From Paraspadella gotoi (lineage: Eukaryota > Chaetognatha), in NCBI GenBank assembly GCA_051294375.1, contig CM119270.1, forward strand, positions 6,999,279 through 7,063,278: DNA of 64,000 bases. The letters are read 5' to 3'. The notes beneath the pieces are model-generated. The model had not been told where the DNA came from. It saw only the letters and a program-made list of their open reading frames with translations, and made no database searches. This document shows, piece by piece, positions 1 to 12,700 of this stretch. Position 1 is the stretch's first letter. Every line of letters starts with the position of its first letter. A program made the position numbers and the translations under genes.

Positions 1-1898
1 GTATTAGAATGAGTCGTTTGATGGATTTCTTAGTGAGTACGGAGGACTAATTTACAGAGGAGCCTCTTTTTTCTCTGTCACGAAACCCAAATCGGGTTAA
101 TGATGTCAGTTTCAAGTCAGTTAGAGTCATTTTCGTTTTCCGTTTTCTGTTTTTCATTGGCATGTATGAAATAAGAGCCTTTTTTGTTATTTTAGCTTCC
201 CTACATCATTGAGTTCTTTAATTTAATTTAATATCGCCCCAATTGCGATATCATCGTTAGTTACTTTAGACGTGGATCGATTCGTCAGGCGACTCGTCCT
301 TCTCACGCGGGGGTTTTTGCGCTTCGGCGCCTTATAAATTAGTCTTCCAAAGCTAGTTCAATTGTCAGACGAGAGAGAGAGATGTCGTTGAGAGAGATCG
401 AGAGTTAACTCGAGGAGAGCAGAGAGACGTCGAGATTGAGAGAGATTCGAGAGAGACGAGAGAGGCCACATCCGAGAGAGAGAGAGAGAGAGAGCGCTAA
501 TCCTTTGTCAGGCATAATTATCAGGATTCAATGCTTTTTAAGAAATAATTTTTATAACAGTACAATGTTTATTAGGTGTTTAGTGGGTGAAAATCCACTG
601 GCTGTCAAAGATGTCAATGGAGCCAGAGGCGTGTCATTCGTCTTTTAACTCAAAAGTGTGAATTAGGCTCTTATCCCGCATCTATCATAGTGCTAGAGCC
701 CGTTTCCGAAGCTATAGGACTGATAGTTTATGAACAGTTAATTAATTCTCTCTCAAGTTTTCGTATTGTTCAGTGACTCATTTAAGCTGTCTTTGTAAAT
801 TTTTCTACTTTTTTCAAACTTTAGATTCCGAATAATCAATTATTGGGAAACAAAAACCATCGTTCTTTTGTTGCGCTGAGCTTAAGGTAAGCACGCCTCT
901 AGCGAAAAATCAGTGGGTTCCCCTATATTGCGATGTATGAACAAAAGCACATTTAACAGTTTGTAAAATGACTGACAAATGTAAAATGAGGTTATTATTT
1001 GTAATGCGGCGCAAAGTCCTCGGACCCGTCCTCAAGGAAATATACAATACAAAACATCAACACTTATGCCTTCAGGTGACTCGAAACAACTTCAGTCATT
1101 TGGATGACCTAAGTCACAAAGATTTTTTTCAATGGTTTCCAAACCTTTTTATATTTTTCTAACATTAATTTAGAGGATTAGATAGTAATACTAGAAATAT
1201 TTCATTAAACCATTGCCAATACTGATTTTAATTCATCTTGTTTTTTCAGTCAAAATTATTTTGAAAATTTCAAATTTTTTTAAAAATTTTCCCCACAGAT
1301 TTTTTCGTCTCTTTCCAATCGTCATCTAAAAAATATATCATTTAAATAAAAATCAGTAAAACAAATAGTTAAGATTTAAGTATATCAACTGATATAAATT
1401 AACCCAATTAACTCAGTTAACTCAGTTAACCGTTTTTTATAAATTCAGACGGAACGCCTCTGTTCTTTTGTTGAGTTGTCTTTCCAAACTAAGAGAGAAT
1501 CTGTCGAGGGTTTTTTGAATTACATTAGGGAATCAAAAGAGCATTATTGAAGTTGGTAAAATTCTTATTCGATCCCTTTCAATAATAATATTCAATGATA
1601 ATAAGCTCGTTTTTCAACTGTATCTTTTAAATACCTGATATATAAATAATTAGAAATTAAAAAAAATCTTTCCTAATCTTGCCAAGTATTAAGATCCTTA
1701 CAACCTGAATAACAAAGCAAAACCAAACTAAAAAGAAGTAAATTAAACTGGCTGACTACTTAAATTTACTCTATAAAATTACTATATGACCGAAAAATGA
1801 GGAAACGAGAGATGAGATGAGATGAGATGTGCGATTTATTCCATAGAATTCTTTATTTTGATTAATGATGACGAAAGGTAAAGAAAATCGGTCAGAGT

Positions 1899-1912
1899 AG
1901 GAGAGAGAGACG

Positions 1913-1955
<43 letters not shown>

Positions 1956-1959
1956 AGAG

Positions 1960-1991
<32 letters not shown>

Positions 1992-2018
1992 AAGAGGAGA
2001 GAGAGAGAGAGAGAGAGA
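1899..2018. repeat. (GA)n microsatellite, interrupted
   Basis: About 120 bp of GA dinucleotides with AGAAG interruptions. It produces a Ser/Leu frame on the minus strand that is not a gene. Confidence 0.95.
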
Positions 2019-2415
2019 ATGAATTTGCGTAGGATATCTCGCTCGCATTCCATTATCCATTGTTTTACCATTCAAATTCTCTCTTGAGTCTAAAGCTACT
2101 TATACCTTCGTGATAATTGTTAGTAGTTAAAAAACAAACCTCGCTATTTGCAAAACTTGATCCGTTCCGGTATGACTGACCCAGTTTTTCAACGCTCGTC
2201 GCCCTCATGATGCAATCCCCAATCCCGTCATCTTTCCTCAACTCACACCCCCTCCTTAAATCTCAACCCAGCACACTGGACAGTGCACACGCTTTACTAT
2301 ACACACCACAGTGCTCGCCGCTCTCTCGAATCCTTCCTATGTTTTTACACTCCGTATTCCCATTCCTGTTTCCACTCCAGTACATTTTCACTCATCATCA
2401 TTCCACTCCACTTAT

Positions 2416-2419
<4 letters not shown>

Positions 2420-2466
<47 letters not shown>
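2420..2466. repeat. (GA)n microsatellite
   Basis: Nearly pure GA run of about 46 bp. Confidence 0.95.
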
Positions 2467-2469
<3 letters not shown>

Positions 2470-2844
2470 ATCAGATCCGCATTTAGACGACGGTCGACTG
2501 CATCATATCGTCGTCCTCTCGCTCTCCCCTGCTCCGGCATTCTAATCTTCTAATCTTCCTCCTCCCATTTTTCTAATCCTTCCTTCCATTCTTTCTCATC
2601 TCTGCTCTTCTCCCTAATCTCTCCTCTTCTCCCTTCCCTTCTCCCTCATTCCCGCTCTCTCTCTCTCTCTCCTCTTTCTCTCTTTTTCCCCCCTTTCGTT
2701 TAGTCATTATACCTCGGATCCTCCCTGGCTGATTTTCCCTTGATCTCTCCTCTCCTCAGTCCTCTCCCTCTTTGCAACCATCTATTGTCCTCCCCTCTAA
2801 CGTCCTCTCATTCCAATTATCATCACGGATAATAATCGGTCATC

Positions 2845-3173
2845 CCTTTTTAGTTGCGCCGCGAGTCACTTTTCGGTCGGTCGGTCTGTCGGTCTATCCC
2901 ACTTACGTTAAAAATGCTCATAACTTGCATATAGTTGGTTGCTCATTTGTTAAGACAGGAAAAAAAATTAAATCTAAGGGACTGCAAGCGCCGCCTTCAG
3001 GAAATCCTAAAACTATAAAGAATAAAAGACAAAATTCTGATGCAATGCGTGTCATAAATACACCGGCTAAGATAGTTATTGTACTCATGTAGTCATGTCA
3101 TGTCATATCATTTCACGAGAAATACACGTGATAAGGCAATCACGGCGGCGCAACACATTTGAATTACCGTTCT
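2845..3173 (-). mobile_element. MITE-like dispersed repeat, copy 1
   Basis: About 330 bp that match 34701-34999 in reverse complement along the whole length, with blocks such as CCTGAAGGCGG and AACGTAAGTGGGATAGA conserved. Inside its ends lies an inverted pair GTTGCGCCGC (2853-2862) and GCGGCGCAAC (3145-3154). Similarity between copies continues a few bases outside this pair, so exact ends and a target duplication are unresolved. No coding capacity is seen. A non-autonomous DNA element is the likely class. Confidence 0.75.
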
Positions 3174-3439
3174 TGTTTTTTTAAAAGTCTCATTCCTCGA
3201 TTTCTGTTTTCCCTCCTTATGAACTGAATTCCTCCACTTTCCTCGCAACTATTAATATCACTAATTGAATTCATTACCTCTTTTCTTCATCACCAGATTT
3301 TTTTTTCGCTTTTAACGGGTTAAAACCGATTGACACTCGACCACTTGCAGCACAACCCTTTTCCTCTCCCCCTTTCTATTTTATTCCAACTGGCTTATTA
3401 TTAAATTATAGCCAACTTATCTCCTAATTTCCTCAGGTA

Positions 3440-3563
3440 TTGGCACAACCATTATAAAATTATTCATTCATTAAAAAACCAGCTATCCTGCCCGAGACTT
3501 TGGACATTGGACATTGGGCAATGGACAAGCATTGGTGGATTAAGGACGTCATCCCTCTTTAAC
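3440..3563 (+). repeat. Dispersed repeat family B, partial copy
   Basis: Truncated and diverged copy of the repeat at 3697-3950, 47674-47940 and 47992-48253. Shared order: CACAACCA, ATTCATT, AGCTATC, TGCCC, GACTTTGGACA, TTGGTGGATTAAGG. The GGACATT stretch is locally duplicated here. Confidence 0.7.
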
Positions 3564-3696
3564 TTTCCTAATTTACGTAATGTTTTCCATAAACTCTAAA
3601 AATGTCCTTTCTAACTATTCAATTTTCAATTATAAAATTTTTCCATCATTCCTTTCCATTTTTTCCTTCCCTCACCCTTCTTTAGCCATCTCCATT

Positions 3697-3950
3697 ATGA
3701 AATTGGTGCAACCAATATAAAATAATCGATTCGTTTAATAAATAAGCTATCATGCCCCTTACTTTTTGGACAGCCGATGGAAGGTTAAGACATCTATCCC
3801 TCTTACAAGATAATAACATAGCAGGCCCGTAAGCTTTCGCATTCAAGACTCTCTCACAGTCTCGTTTATTCACTGCCAGAGGAGTGCCTGCTTCCATATC
3901 AATGAAGTGGTATAACATTCCCAAGTATGTTTATTTTGTATAAAAAGGAT
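3697..3950 (+). repeat. Dispersed repeat family B, full-length copy
   Basis: About 250 bp matching two copies in the KMT2E intron at 47.7 and 48.0 kb, from ATGAAATTGGT through GTTTATTCACT to ATCAATGAAGTGG. The minus strand has a short open frame here and at 47992-48195 with related peptides (NKRDCERVL / NKQDCERVL). This may reflect an ancestral coding element or only DNA similarity. Confidence 0.85.
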
Positions 3951-4848
3951 AGGGTGCTAAATCTTATTTATACTTTATTTAGCCTCCAGCCCATATTCCA
4001 CCTCTCACCCTTTATTCAATTTCCATCATTTCTCCTATTTTAAACTCCGACCTTCATCTCATCTCCTTTACTCACCCCTCTTTCCACCTCTTCCCACCAT
4101 CTTCCTCATTCCACCACTGCCCCAACACCACCACCCAACGCCCCATTTCGGATTCCATTCACCATATTTTTTATCGTCCGATTTTTTTTCTTCGTCATCA
4201 GTCATCCGAAGGGAGAAACCGGGATTTCCCTTCTCTCTTTTTTTTTTCCCTTTTTTTTCCGATTGTTATTCTCCTTCTTGTTTTTCGTTCCTTTTCCTTT
4301 TAGCGAACTTCATCCCCTATACTTTGTTCTCCTTCCTTTTCATGTTCTTCGTTAATCTAACTTTGTTCTCTTCCTATCAGTCTTGTTCATCCACTTCTAA
4401 CTCTAAAGGTTGTTTTTTCCTCTCAGATTTCTTAATCCCTTTTGATATTTTCTCTTCGTTTCTATCTTTCTTCTCTTCCTTCATTCTTACTTATTTTACT
4501 TTTTTTCTTCCTCTTTCTCTTTCCTTCCGTTCTCCTTCTACAAATCTGTTCTCCCGCAAATAACTCTGTCCCGAATCCGAATCGCATTTCGTTCTCCTCC
4601 TCAATTGAACACCGCCACCCCATGTGCCCCTTTCTCCATTCTGATTGTCTTTGGAAGGAGCGAGGGTGTAGGGTGGTAGGGGTGGAAGGTGGTAGAGGTG
4701 GTAGAGGTGAGCGGAATAGAAGATAAGGAGGGGGCGTTGCCCGAGGGTCGGTCGGTTGCGAAGGCAGCGGCCAAGAGGCGGACAAAGATTTCCGCCCCCC
4801 GGAAATTGGCGGAGAAAATCCAACAAGTTAATGACCAGCGACTGGAAA

Positions 4849-4964
<116 letters not shown>

Positions 4965-5790
4965 CCTCCTCTTCCTGCCTTAACCCAGAAAGATAAAGAT
5001 AGTTAATTGGGCCAAATCCATAGATCATGAAATTTTGACAACGAATCGGGGGAGACTTGGAGGCAGTCGATTCAATATTAATTTGGATATTAGATATTTA
5101 TAAACTTAACTTTAGATTGTAATTGTAACCGATGAATATTTTTTAATCGTTTATCATATATATATGTTATCACATATACACAATACTTCTTATGAAAAAA
5201 AGCAAGATTTAAAATAACACAAAAACTGAAAATCAAAAAAAATAATCCTATAAAAAAACTGGTTCGGAAGATCTGAAATTCCGAATGTGGTTTTTGATCT
5301 CAATTCCATTTTCCGTCGGAAGAATATTATCATTTGCGATATGACGACGACGACGACGACAGAAACGTTAATGATGAAGTCGTCTTCCTTCCCCTCCCGC
5401 TTTCCTTCTCCCCCCCCCTACCACCCCGTCCCATTTTCAGCGATGTGATTTTTTTTTCGGCGCAGAGTGAGCGGTTTTAGTGCAGCTCCTTGTTGCTGAG
5501 CGCCGAAATAACAGGACACGAACTTAGTGGGGTCATATTAGCAGAGGGCGCTGCGAGTACGTAATGGGACGTTTCGAGAGGCTAAAAATTGGCAACGTGA
5601 AGCCAAAAGAATGTCGACACTGACACTAGTCAACAACAACAGTGCCTTGAGCTGAAACTGCGGTGTGTAATGATTAGGTGTACGGGTTGACGCTTAGCAG
5701 AGATTGGCTGTCGGTTGAGAGAGAAGGTTTAAGCGCCACTGAAGGAAGCAAAACGAGTTGTCAGTTTGGTGGACGGCTGGGGAAATGAGA

Positions 5791-5851
5791 GAAAAGAAAA
5801 GAAAAGAAAAGAAAAGAAAAGAAAAGAAAAGAAAAGAAAAGAAAAGAAAAA
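5791..5851. repeat. (GAAAA)n pentanucleotide repeat
   Basis: Twelve perfect tandem copies of GAAAA on the plus strand. Confidence 0.97.
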
Positions 5852-6719
5852 GTTAGAAAAAATACTATCTTGTATAAGATTTTTAAACAATCAGGTCGGA
5901 GAGGTCAGCTAATAGATACCGTACAACGCCAAAAAGTAACTTGATAACTTACTGACTAAGACGAAAAACATGAATGAAAATCTAAAAATAATTTGACATA
6001 ATAACCATTCATTATTGGACTAAACGCTGTTACAGTAAATCATGACTGCGAAATATTGAATTATTCTATGAAAATAATTAATAAGAAATGATCGAAAAAA
6101 AACTGGAGTAAACAAACTCAATGAGAGTAATAATAATAATAATTAGAAGCTAATAATGAAAAAGCGGCATAATTATTTCTTTTTTTTTTTTTGCTATGGG
6201 TTTGAAGAACAGCCCCCAAACGAAATAAAAACATAGTAAATATATAGAAGCGGGTCGAAGTTACAATTTGGTAATAAAAAACTAGAACAGACTACCAATG
6301 TATTGACCAGACGCGATTTTGTACCCATTACCAAAAATAAAAAAATAAAAAAATAAATGGTAAGTACGATAACACGCGCACACACATGAAAAAATAAAAA
6401 ATTAAAAAAATAAAAGAAAAAGAAGAAGACAATAAATGTAATTAAAGGAAGAACGAAGCAACGTCTCAAAAGAGAGAAGGAAGCATGGGGAGGGAAGGAG
6501 TTCCTAATTCTAGAAAAAAAAAAACAGTTAGAAAATGGAAAAAAAAAGGGAAAGATGGCGGGAAAGAGAGGAAAGTTAGGATGAGAATGAGGCAAGGAAG
6601 AAGCAGGGAAGAGAGAAAGGAGAGGAAGGGAGTGGGATAAGAAAATAGGGAAAGAGAGAGAATGAAAAAAAATATCGAGAATTCCCAAAACTCTCTCTTT
6701 CCTCTCCTCCTTTCTACCT

Positions 6720-9700
6720 TCAAACCCTCCCCCCAGGATTGGACAGCCTCTTGAAGGAAGACCTGCTCGTCCTCTTCTTGTCCATGATGAGCTTGTCGTG
6801 CTTGACGAAGACGCCGTGTCTCTTTTTGCATCGAAAATATCGCGTCCCCTTCACCGAACCGTCGTTCTTGCCCAGCGGCTGCTCCAGCGAGACCCCGATC
6901 CACGTGTGGTCGGCGAACTCGGTCGGGCCCACGTAGCTCACGGTTCCGGGCTGCGGTCCCGTGGAGAGCTGGACCACGCAAGCGGAGCCGAGCTGGATCC
7001 AGCTGGGCACGGGCGACTCCCTGGCCCCGAAGTGGTCCAGGTCGGCCCGGCTGCCGAAGGAGTAGGTGGAGAGGGTGTCCTCGTCCTCGCCCTCGGAGTT
7101 GGCGTCGCCGGCGACGGAAGTTTCCAGCTCTTGGCGATGGAGCGACATCTGGTGGGCGATGGTGGCGGCCGAAGACCGGTTGTCGGTCGTGGAACGGAGG
7201 CCGACGCTGGAGCGGTTGTCGGCCTTTTGCAGGTTGGAGTCGGAGTTGGAGACGACGACGGGACGGGGCTTTTGACTAATACCGTTGGGCAAGGGAGGGC
7301 GGGGATTGGGCATGGAGTCGGGCAAGGGCGGACTGGGTTTGGGCTCTGTGTCGGGCAAGAGAGTTTGGCGTGCGGTGTCGGGAAAGGGAGAGTGAGAATC
7401 GGGCAAGGAGGCGATATCGGTAGCGAAGTTTAATTGGGTTTGAGTCCGGAGTTTTTCCTCTAAACTAATGACTGTTTCGGATTCTCCCTTCTCCGTTTCG
7501 TCGTCGCCGTTCTCGCTGAGTGGAGACTTCTCGTCGTCGCCGAAGTCGGCGTTCTTCCTCGCCGAGTCTTCGTTCTCCTCGAGGATTCGCTCGTTTCGTA
7601 GAGTTTCGTTCTCCCCGTTCAGAATAGGCAGGGTTTCGTTCTCCCGCTTCTCGTTCTCCCGACCCTCGTCCGAATCGTGATCTATCAACGACTCCACCTC
7701 TTCCGGATCTCCATTCTCCTCTTCCTCCTCCTCCCTTCCTCTTCCTCCTCCATCTCCCTCTCCTTCTTCTTCCTCCTCCTCTTCCTCCTCTTCGCTCCTC
7801 CCTCCCCTTCCTTTCCAATTCCCTTCAGAGTTTTCGATCCCAGAGTCGACGTTGTCGGCGCTGGAAGACGTCGCCAGAGTCGTGGGCGTCGTCGTCGTCG
7901 CTGTTGTCGTCGCTATCGTCGTCGGCGACTTGTAACACTCGAAATCCTGAGCGAAGATTCAAAATAACGTAGAAATTCAAAAAAGATTTCATAATCTTTA
8001 ATTTGAAAGTCGATCTTTTCATCTAATTTACTGAGATGAATCAGACAAAATTTGTTTTGTTTCCTCTTTACTACTTTGATCTACTATTAGTTATCTAACT
8101 AGTAGTTATTAAACCTTAATAAAACCGTAAAAAATCTTTATTTAATTTCAAAACAATATGTTTTTTTATTTTAATATCAGTTGTCCTAAGTTCTAAACTT
8201 ACTTGAAACTCATCTTCGTCGTCCTCCACTATTTGCCCGATGAAGCTACCCGACTTCCTCACCTCCACTCCTCCTCCTCCTCCTCCTCCCCCTTTCCTCT
8301 CCTTCTCCTCGATCACGGTCATCATCGGCTTCACCAATTTAGTCTGCGGACTAGCGACGCCGGCTTTAAACGGGACGACGCCGCCGACGACGCCGCCCGA
8401 TCTGGAACCGGCCGGCGCCTCCGGCACAGACCGACGTTTGAAGGAACCTTCGCCGACCGGGGTCGAAGTGACGGGACCGTAAGGAGCGACGACGGCGCCG
8501 GTCCCGGCGCCTCCTCCTCCGGCGTTCGCCACCAACGCTCCGTCCGCGAAAGGGCTGGTGAGATCCTGCACGCTGTCGGCGCGGAACTGAGCGTCGAGTC
8601 CGTAGGTGAAGGATTCGCTCCGGCCCATGTGATTGATGTTAGGCACGCTGACCGTCTTGCGCATCGTCAGCATTTGACCTCGAGAGGTCAGCGTCTCTTT
8701 GAGCGCCACCTCTTGGCGGAGTCGGTCCAGCGCCAAGATGCTCTCCACGTTGGAGACGCCGCGGATGTATTTCTCGATGTAGGTCTCCCCGGCGTCGTCC
8801 TCCTGATTGGGAGAGTAAATGATTGATTTGTTTACTGATTGGTTGAAGCAGTTTATAATTTGATTTGATCTGGTTTGACGGAATGATTGAATGATTGATT
8901 GACTGATTGAATCAATCCCAATCTTTACCATCAACAACTCACCTGCGCCTCCCCCGAAGCGGCCATCATGGCCAACGTCTCCCTGTCCTCCATCTCCTCC
9001 GACGCCCGCGGAATGTTGGAGACGATCTCGTAGGTGACGCCCGTCGATGTCACGAAGTCGGCGCCTTTGCCGACGACGCGGATCGACTTGAGCCTGTCCA
9101 TCATGCCCGGCTTGAAGACGTTGATGCAGAGGCGCTTGCGGAGGATCAACTCCATGGCGGCCGGATGAGACAGGCGGACGACGCACTTGAGGATCAGGTA
9201 GATGCGCTCGTTGGTTTGCGTCAGGCGGTTGAGGTGGATGGAGTCGTGGACGGAGGAATCCCACGAGGCGACGCAGCAGACGTCGCCGTCGCCGATGACG
9301 AGAGTCGGGATGGTGAACATCTTTCCTCCGTGTTCCTTGGGAAATAGTGGGACGGAGAGCGGATGTGAGAAAAGTGAAATGATTGCTCAAAAAAAGAAGA
9401 AAAAAAAACTGTTTCCTTTACTACTAATTATGACATGAAAATACATGTGGAAATGTCTTATTTTTTTTATTTTTGCACGGCAATTCCCTTCATAAAAATT
9501 TTATGAAAAAATACTAAAAATCAATAGTTTCGAGTTATTTTAAATTTTTAAATACTAAAAATACGGCCGTGACTTCTTTATAGAAAACATCCAATAGCGA
9601 TTTCGTTTTCGACTGATCGATTCAATGGCGCAAAATGAATGTTAGATTATTTGATCTCCTGACTTACAGATTTATTGATTGAAACAACAGTAAAAGCATA

Positions 9701-12700
9701 AACTTACTTTCGGTAATATGGAATTAATCCCGGCCGCGTTTCTTCCCTCTATCGGCAAATTCGTGCTCATATCCTCCGCGTTTAGATCCAAAAATATCAC
9801 AGGAATGTGTTGCTCCATCCCGGCGGGCGGACGCCAGTCGGCCGGGGCGCCGGGAATGCCGCTTCCCGGCGCCGGAAGCAGAACGGCGTTCCTCTCCTCC
9901 GTCATGCCGATCCATTGATCGATGAGCGCCTTCTCTCTCTCCGTGTCCTGATCCGTCTTGTCCTTCTTATGCATGAGACGCTTGATCTGCTCGTCCAGGT
10001 ATGCCTTGCGCTTGTTGAGGGCATCCGACCATTTTTCCCTGAGGACGTTGAGATCCTCCTCCTGGTAAGAGTCGAGTCCCTTCTGGATCTTGGACCGCGG
10101 AGAGATGGAACCGACGGAGATGGAACCGATGGATTCGCAGATGATGGGCAGCGTCCCGCTGTTGGCCACCGGTTTGACGCTGACCTTGATGCGGCGGGAG
10201 TGGCCCTGCCGCAGCTGGTAAGTCCCTCCGGTGAGGACGTCGGCATTGTTCTGCGACACTTCCACCGGACAGTAGTCGCCCTGTTCGTTGAGTTCGAGGA
10301 TTTCCGTCCAGAGTTCGACGCGGCGCTTGACTTCCGTCCACCTGTCGACCAGCGAATGGGACTTGGCCTCCAGGCTCTCCACCTGCCAGGCGTTCTGCCC
10401 GTGGGTGAAGCCCGTCGCCCGGTGGCCCCAGATTTCCACGGAGAGGGCCCCGCCTTCGAGGAGGTGTTCGAGGAACTCTTCGGTGAGGCGGACCTGAGAG
10501 AAAGATTGACGTTACAATTACTATTTTATTAAGTAAATAATTAGAATAATTAACGAATTAATTAATAGTAACAAACAAATAAATAAAAATAAATATAAAT
10601 AGATAAATAAAAATAAATAAATATTTTTAATGAGTTCAAATTATTAATTTAACGAAAAAAATTAGACGTGAAAAAACCTTTTAAAAATAATTCTAAGTCT
10701 ACCTTGAACTGACGGGCGTGATTGAAGGCGAAGGTGACGGAGTCCTTGCCCGCCGTGCTGCCCGCCATGTCGGGCGCCGCTACGATCGGCTGCGGATCTC
10801 CCCAAAACGCGTATTGACAGAAGACAAAGTTGGCCAGGGAAGGAGGCAGCCCCGTCGCCTCCTTGATGCTCAGTTGACACGTGACGAAGGCGCCGCCGCC
10901 GTCCTCGTCGACGGGAGGGTAGCAGTCGCGCCGGTCCAACTGCCCGTGGATCTTCTGGAGGACGACGTGGAGTCGGCCCGTTACCTCGCCGTGCTGGGAG
11001 ATAATGGGAACCTGGTAGTCGAGCGGCGCCTCGTGGAAGAGCGCCTCCATGAAGACGTTGGCGACGCCTATGAGCTTGTGATTCTCCACGGACTCGTAAA
11101 AGGGGTCGCTGTCAGGATTGGGCTCTTCCTCCAGAGGATGGTGGACCTGTGGGCGGAGATGGGTTATGACAGATGCGAATGGGTGTCTAGAAGAATTGCT
11201 CGATACGATATTAGAGACAGGCAACGGAACTGAGTAAGATTTTTGTTATTTTTATTATTCATAACAAAAACGATATTAACAGTTTAACTTACTGAGTCAT
11301 TCATTTTTATATATACCGAAGAGCAGTATCAGAAAATAGCCAAGTAAGAAAATGAGCAAGTCAAAAAATACAACATTAATAAGCATAAAAAATATAATAC
11401 TAAAATGTTTTCCCTCCGTAACACATCCCAGTAATTCAACACAAATTAACTTATACCGGACTGGCAAAACCTAATAACAACTAAAAACAAAGAACAACGA
11501 TAAAATGAGATGGAAAATCCGGTACTACAATATGCAAATGAGATTGATGAACTCAATCACTCCGTTAATCACCTCCTCTCCCAAATACATCTCCCGCATC
11601 TTGATGATCTTGTCCTCGAGTTTGTCACATGACCAGACTTGGTTCTCCTTGTTGCGCCGTTTGACGAGGATTGCCGGCTCGCTCAGTAGAACCCCGCGCT
11701 TGCGCGGGCTCAGGTTTTGGGCGGGGATTTGGAGGGTGACCTGAAGAAGTGGGGGTAGAGAAAAAGAGAGATGGAGACAATCAGACATTAAGAATAATTT
11801 TTCCAAAGAGAAGAAATTCAGACGAGCGAGAGAGAGAGAGTGAGAGAGAGAGAGATAAACACTTCAAAATGTAGGGAGATTATATAAAGTTTTACAAAGA
11901 TCAAACATTTAGGTTTATACATGGTTACATTGATTAGTGATAAGCGACTGTTTTTAACAAAGCCATGATGAATTTAGATTAAATTCTATATACACGTATT
12001 TAATGTAGTTTATGCTCAAGATTGTACTCTATATTCAAATGAAAATTACCAACCAGATTTTTAAATTCGTTTCCAACTTATCCTCAAAAATTCGTAGTCA
12101 ATAAGTAAATGTTTTGTAAAAAATCATTTATTTAGTTGAATAATCGACTTCTTTATTCACCTGGAACTGCACATTTCTTCCCATCTCCAGCGCTAGAGAG
12201 TTGGCCTCCCTGACCAGGGCGTTGGCCTTGATGAGGTCCTCACGGAGGCGGGCCAGGCTCTGCTTGAACAGGGCGTCGCGGTGCTGGATGCCGGCGCCGT
12301 AGCGATTGTTGGCCGGCGACCAGCAGGTGTAGAGGTTATTGAAGTCGGCCACCCCGTGGAGAGACGACGACGGCGACAGAGATTGCGGACCCGAGGGTGA
12401 CCCCAGACCCGGACCAACGTGTTGCAGCAGCAGCTCCATCTGCTTCTCGTACATCTGCCGCTGCTTCTCCAGCGCCTCCTGCTTGTCCTCTTCGTGCTGC
12501 CGCTCCAGCTGGGCCATGGCCTGCTGGATGGGATCGTTGCTCAGCTCCTTGAGCATGAGCTCTTGCTGGGCGTACTCCCAGGCGGTCATCCGCTCCGGTT
12601 CGCGGGCGGAGGAGGAGGAGGAAGAAGAGGATGACGAAGAGGCGTCGCCGCCGAAGCCGCCGCCGCCGGAGAGGTTCTCGTTGAAGGAATTGCTCGCGCC

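Larger units (their letters stand above)
1..2844. other. Gene-free AT-rich spacer with GA tracts
   Basis: No reading frame here has the GC-rich codon pattern of the real exons. The notable content is GA-rich DNA at 380-500 and 1899-2018, a (GA)n run at 2420-2466, and pyrimidine-rich DNA at 2500-2790. A TATA-like CTTATAAATT at about 331 has no gene after it that I recognise. Confidence 0.6.

Noticed and set aside
5500-5780. Possible structured RNA gene in a mixed-composition stretch
   Set aside because: No recognisable snRNA, snoRNA or microRNA signature and no strong inverted repeat was found by eye.
6798-7433. 211-codon plus-strand open frame opposite the KIF13 last exon
   Set aside because: It is the antisense shadow of a GC-biased exon that encodes conserved CAP-Gly sequence; the plus-strand peptide has no family features.
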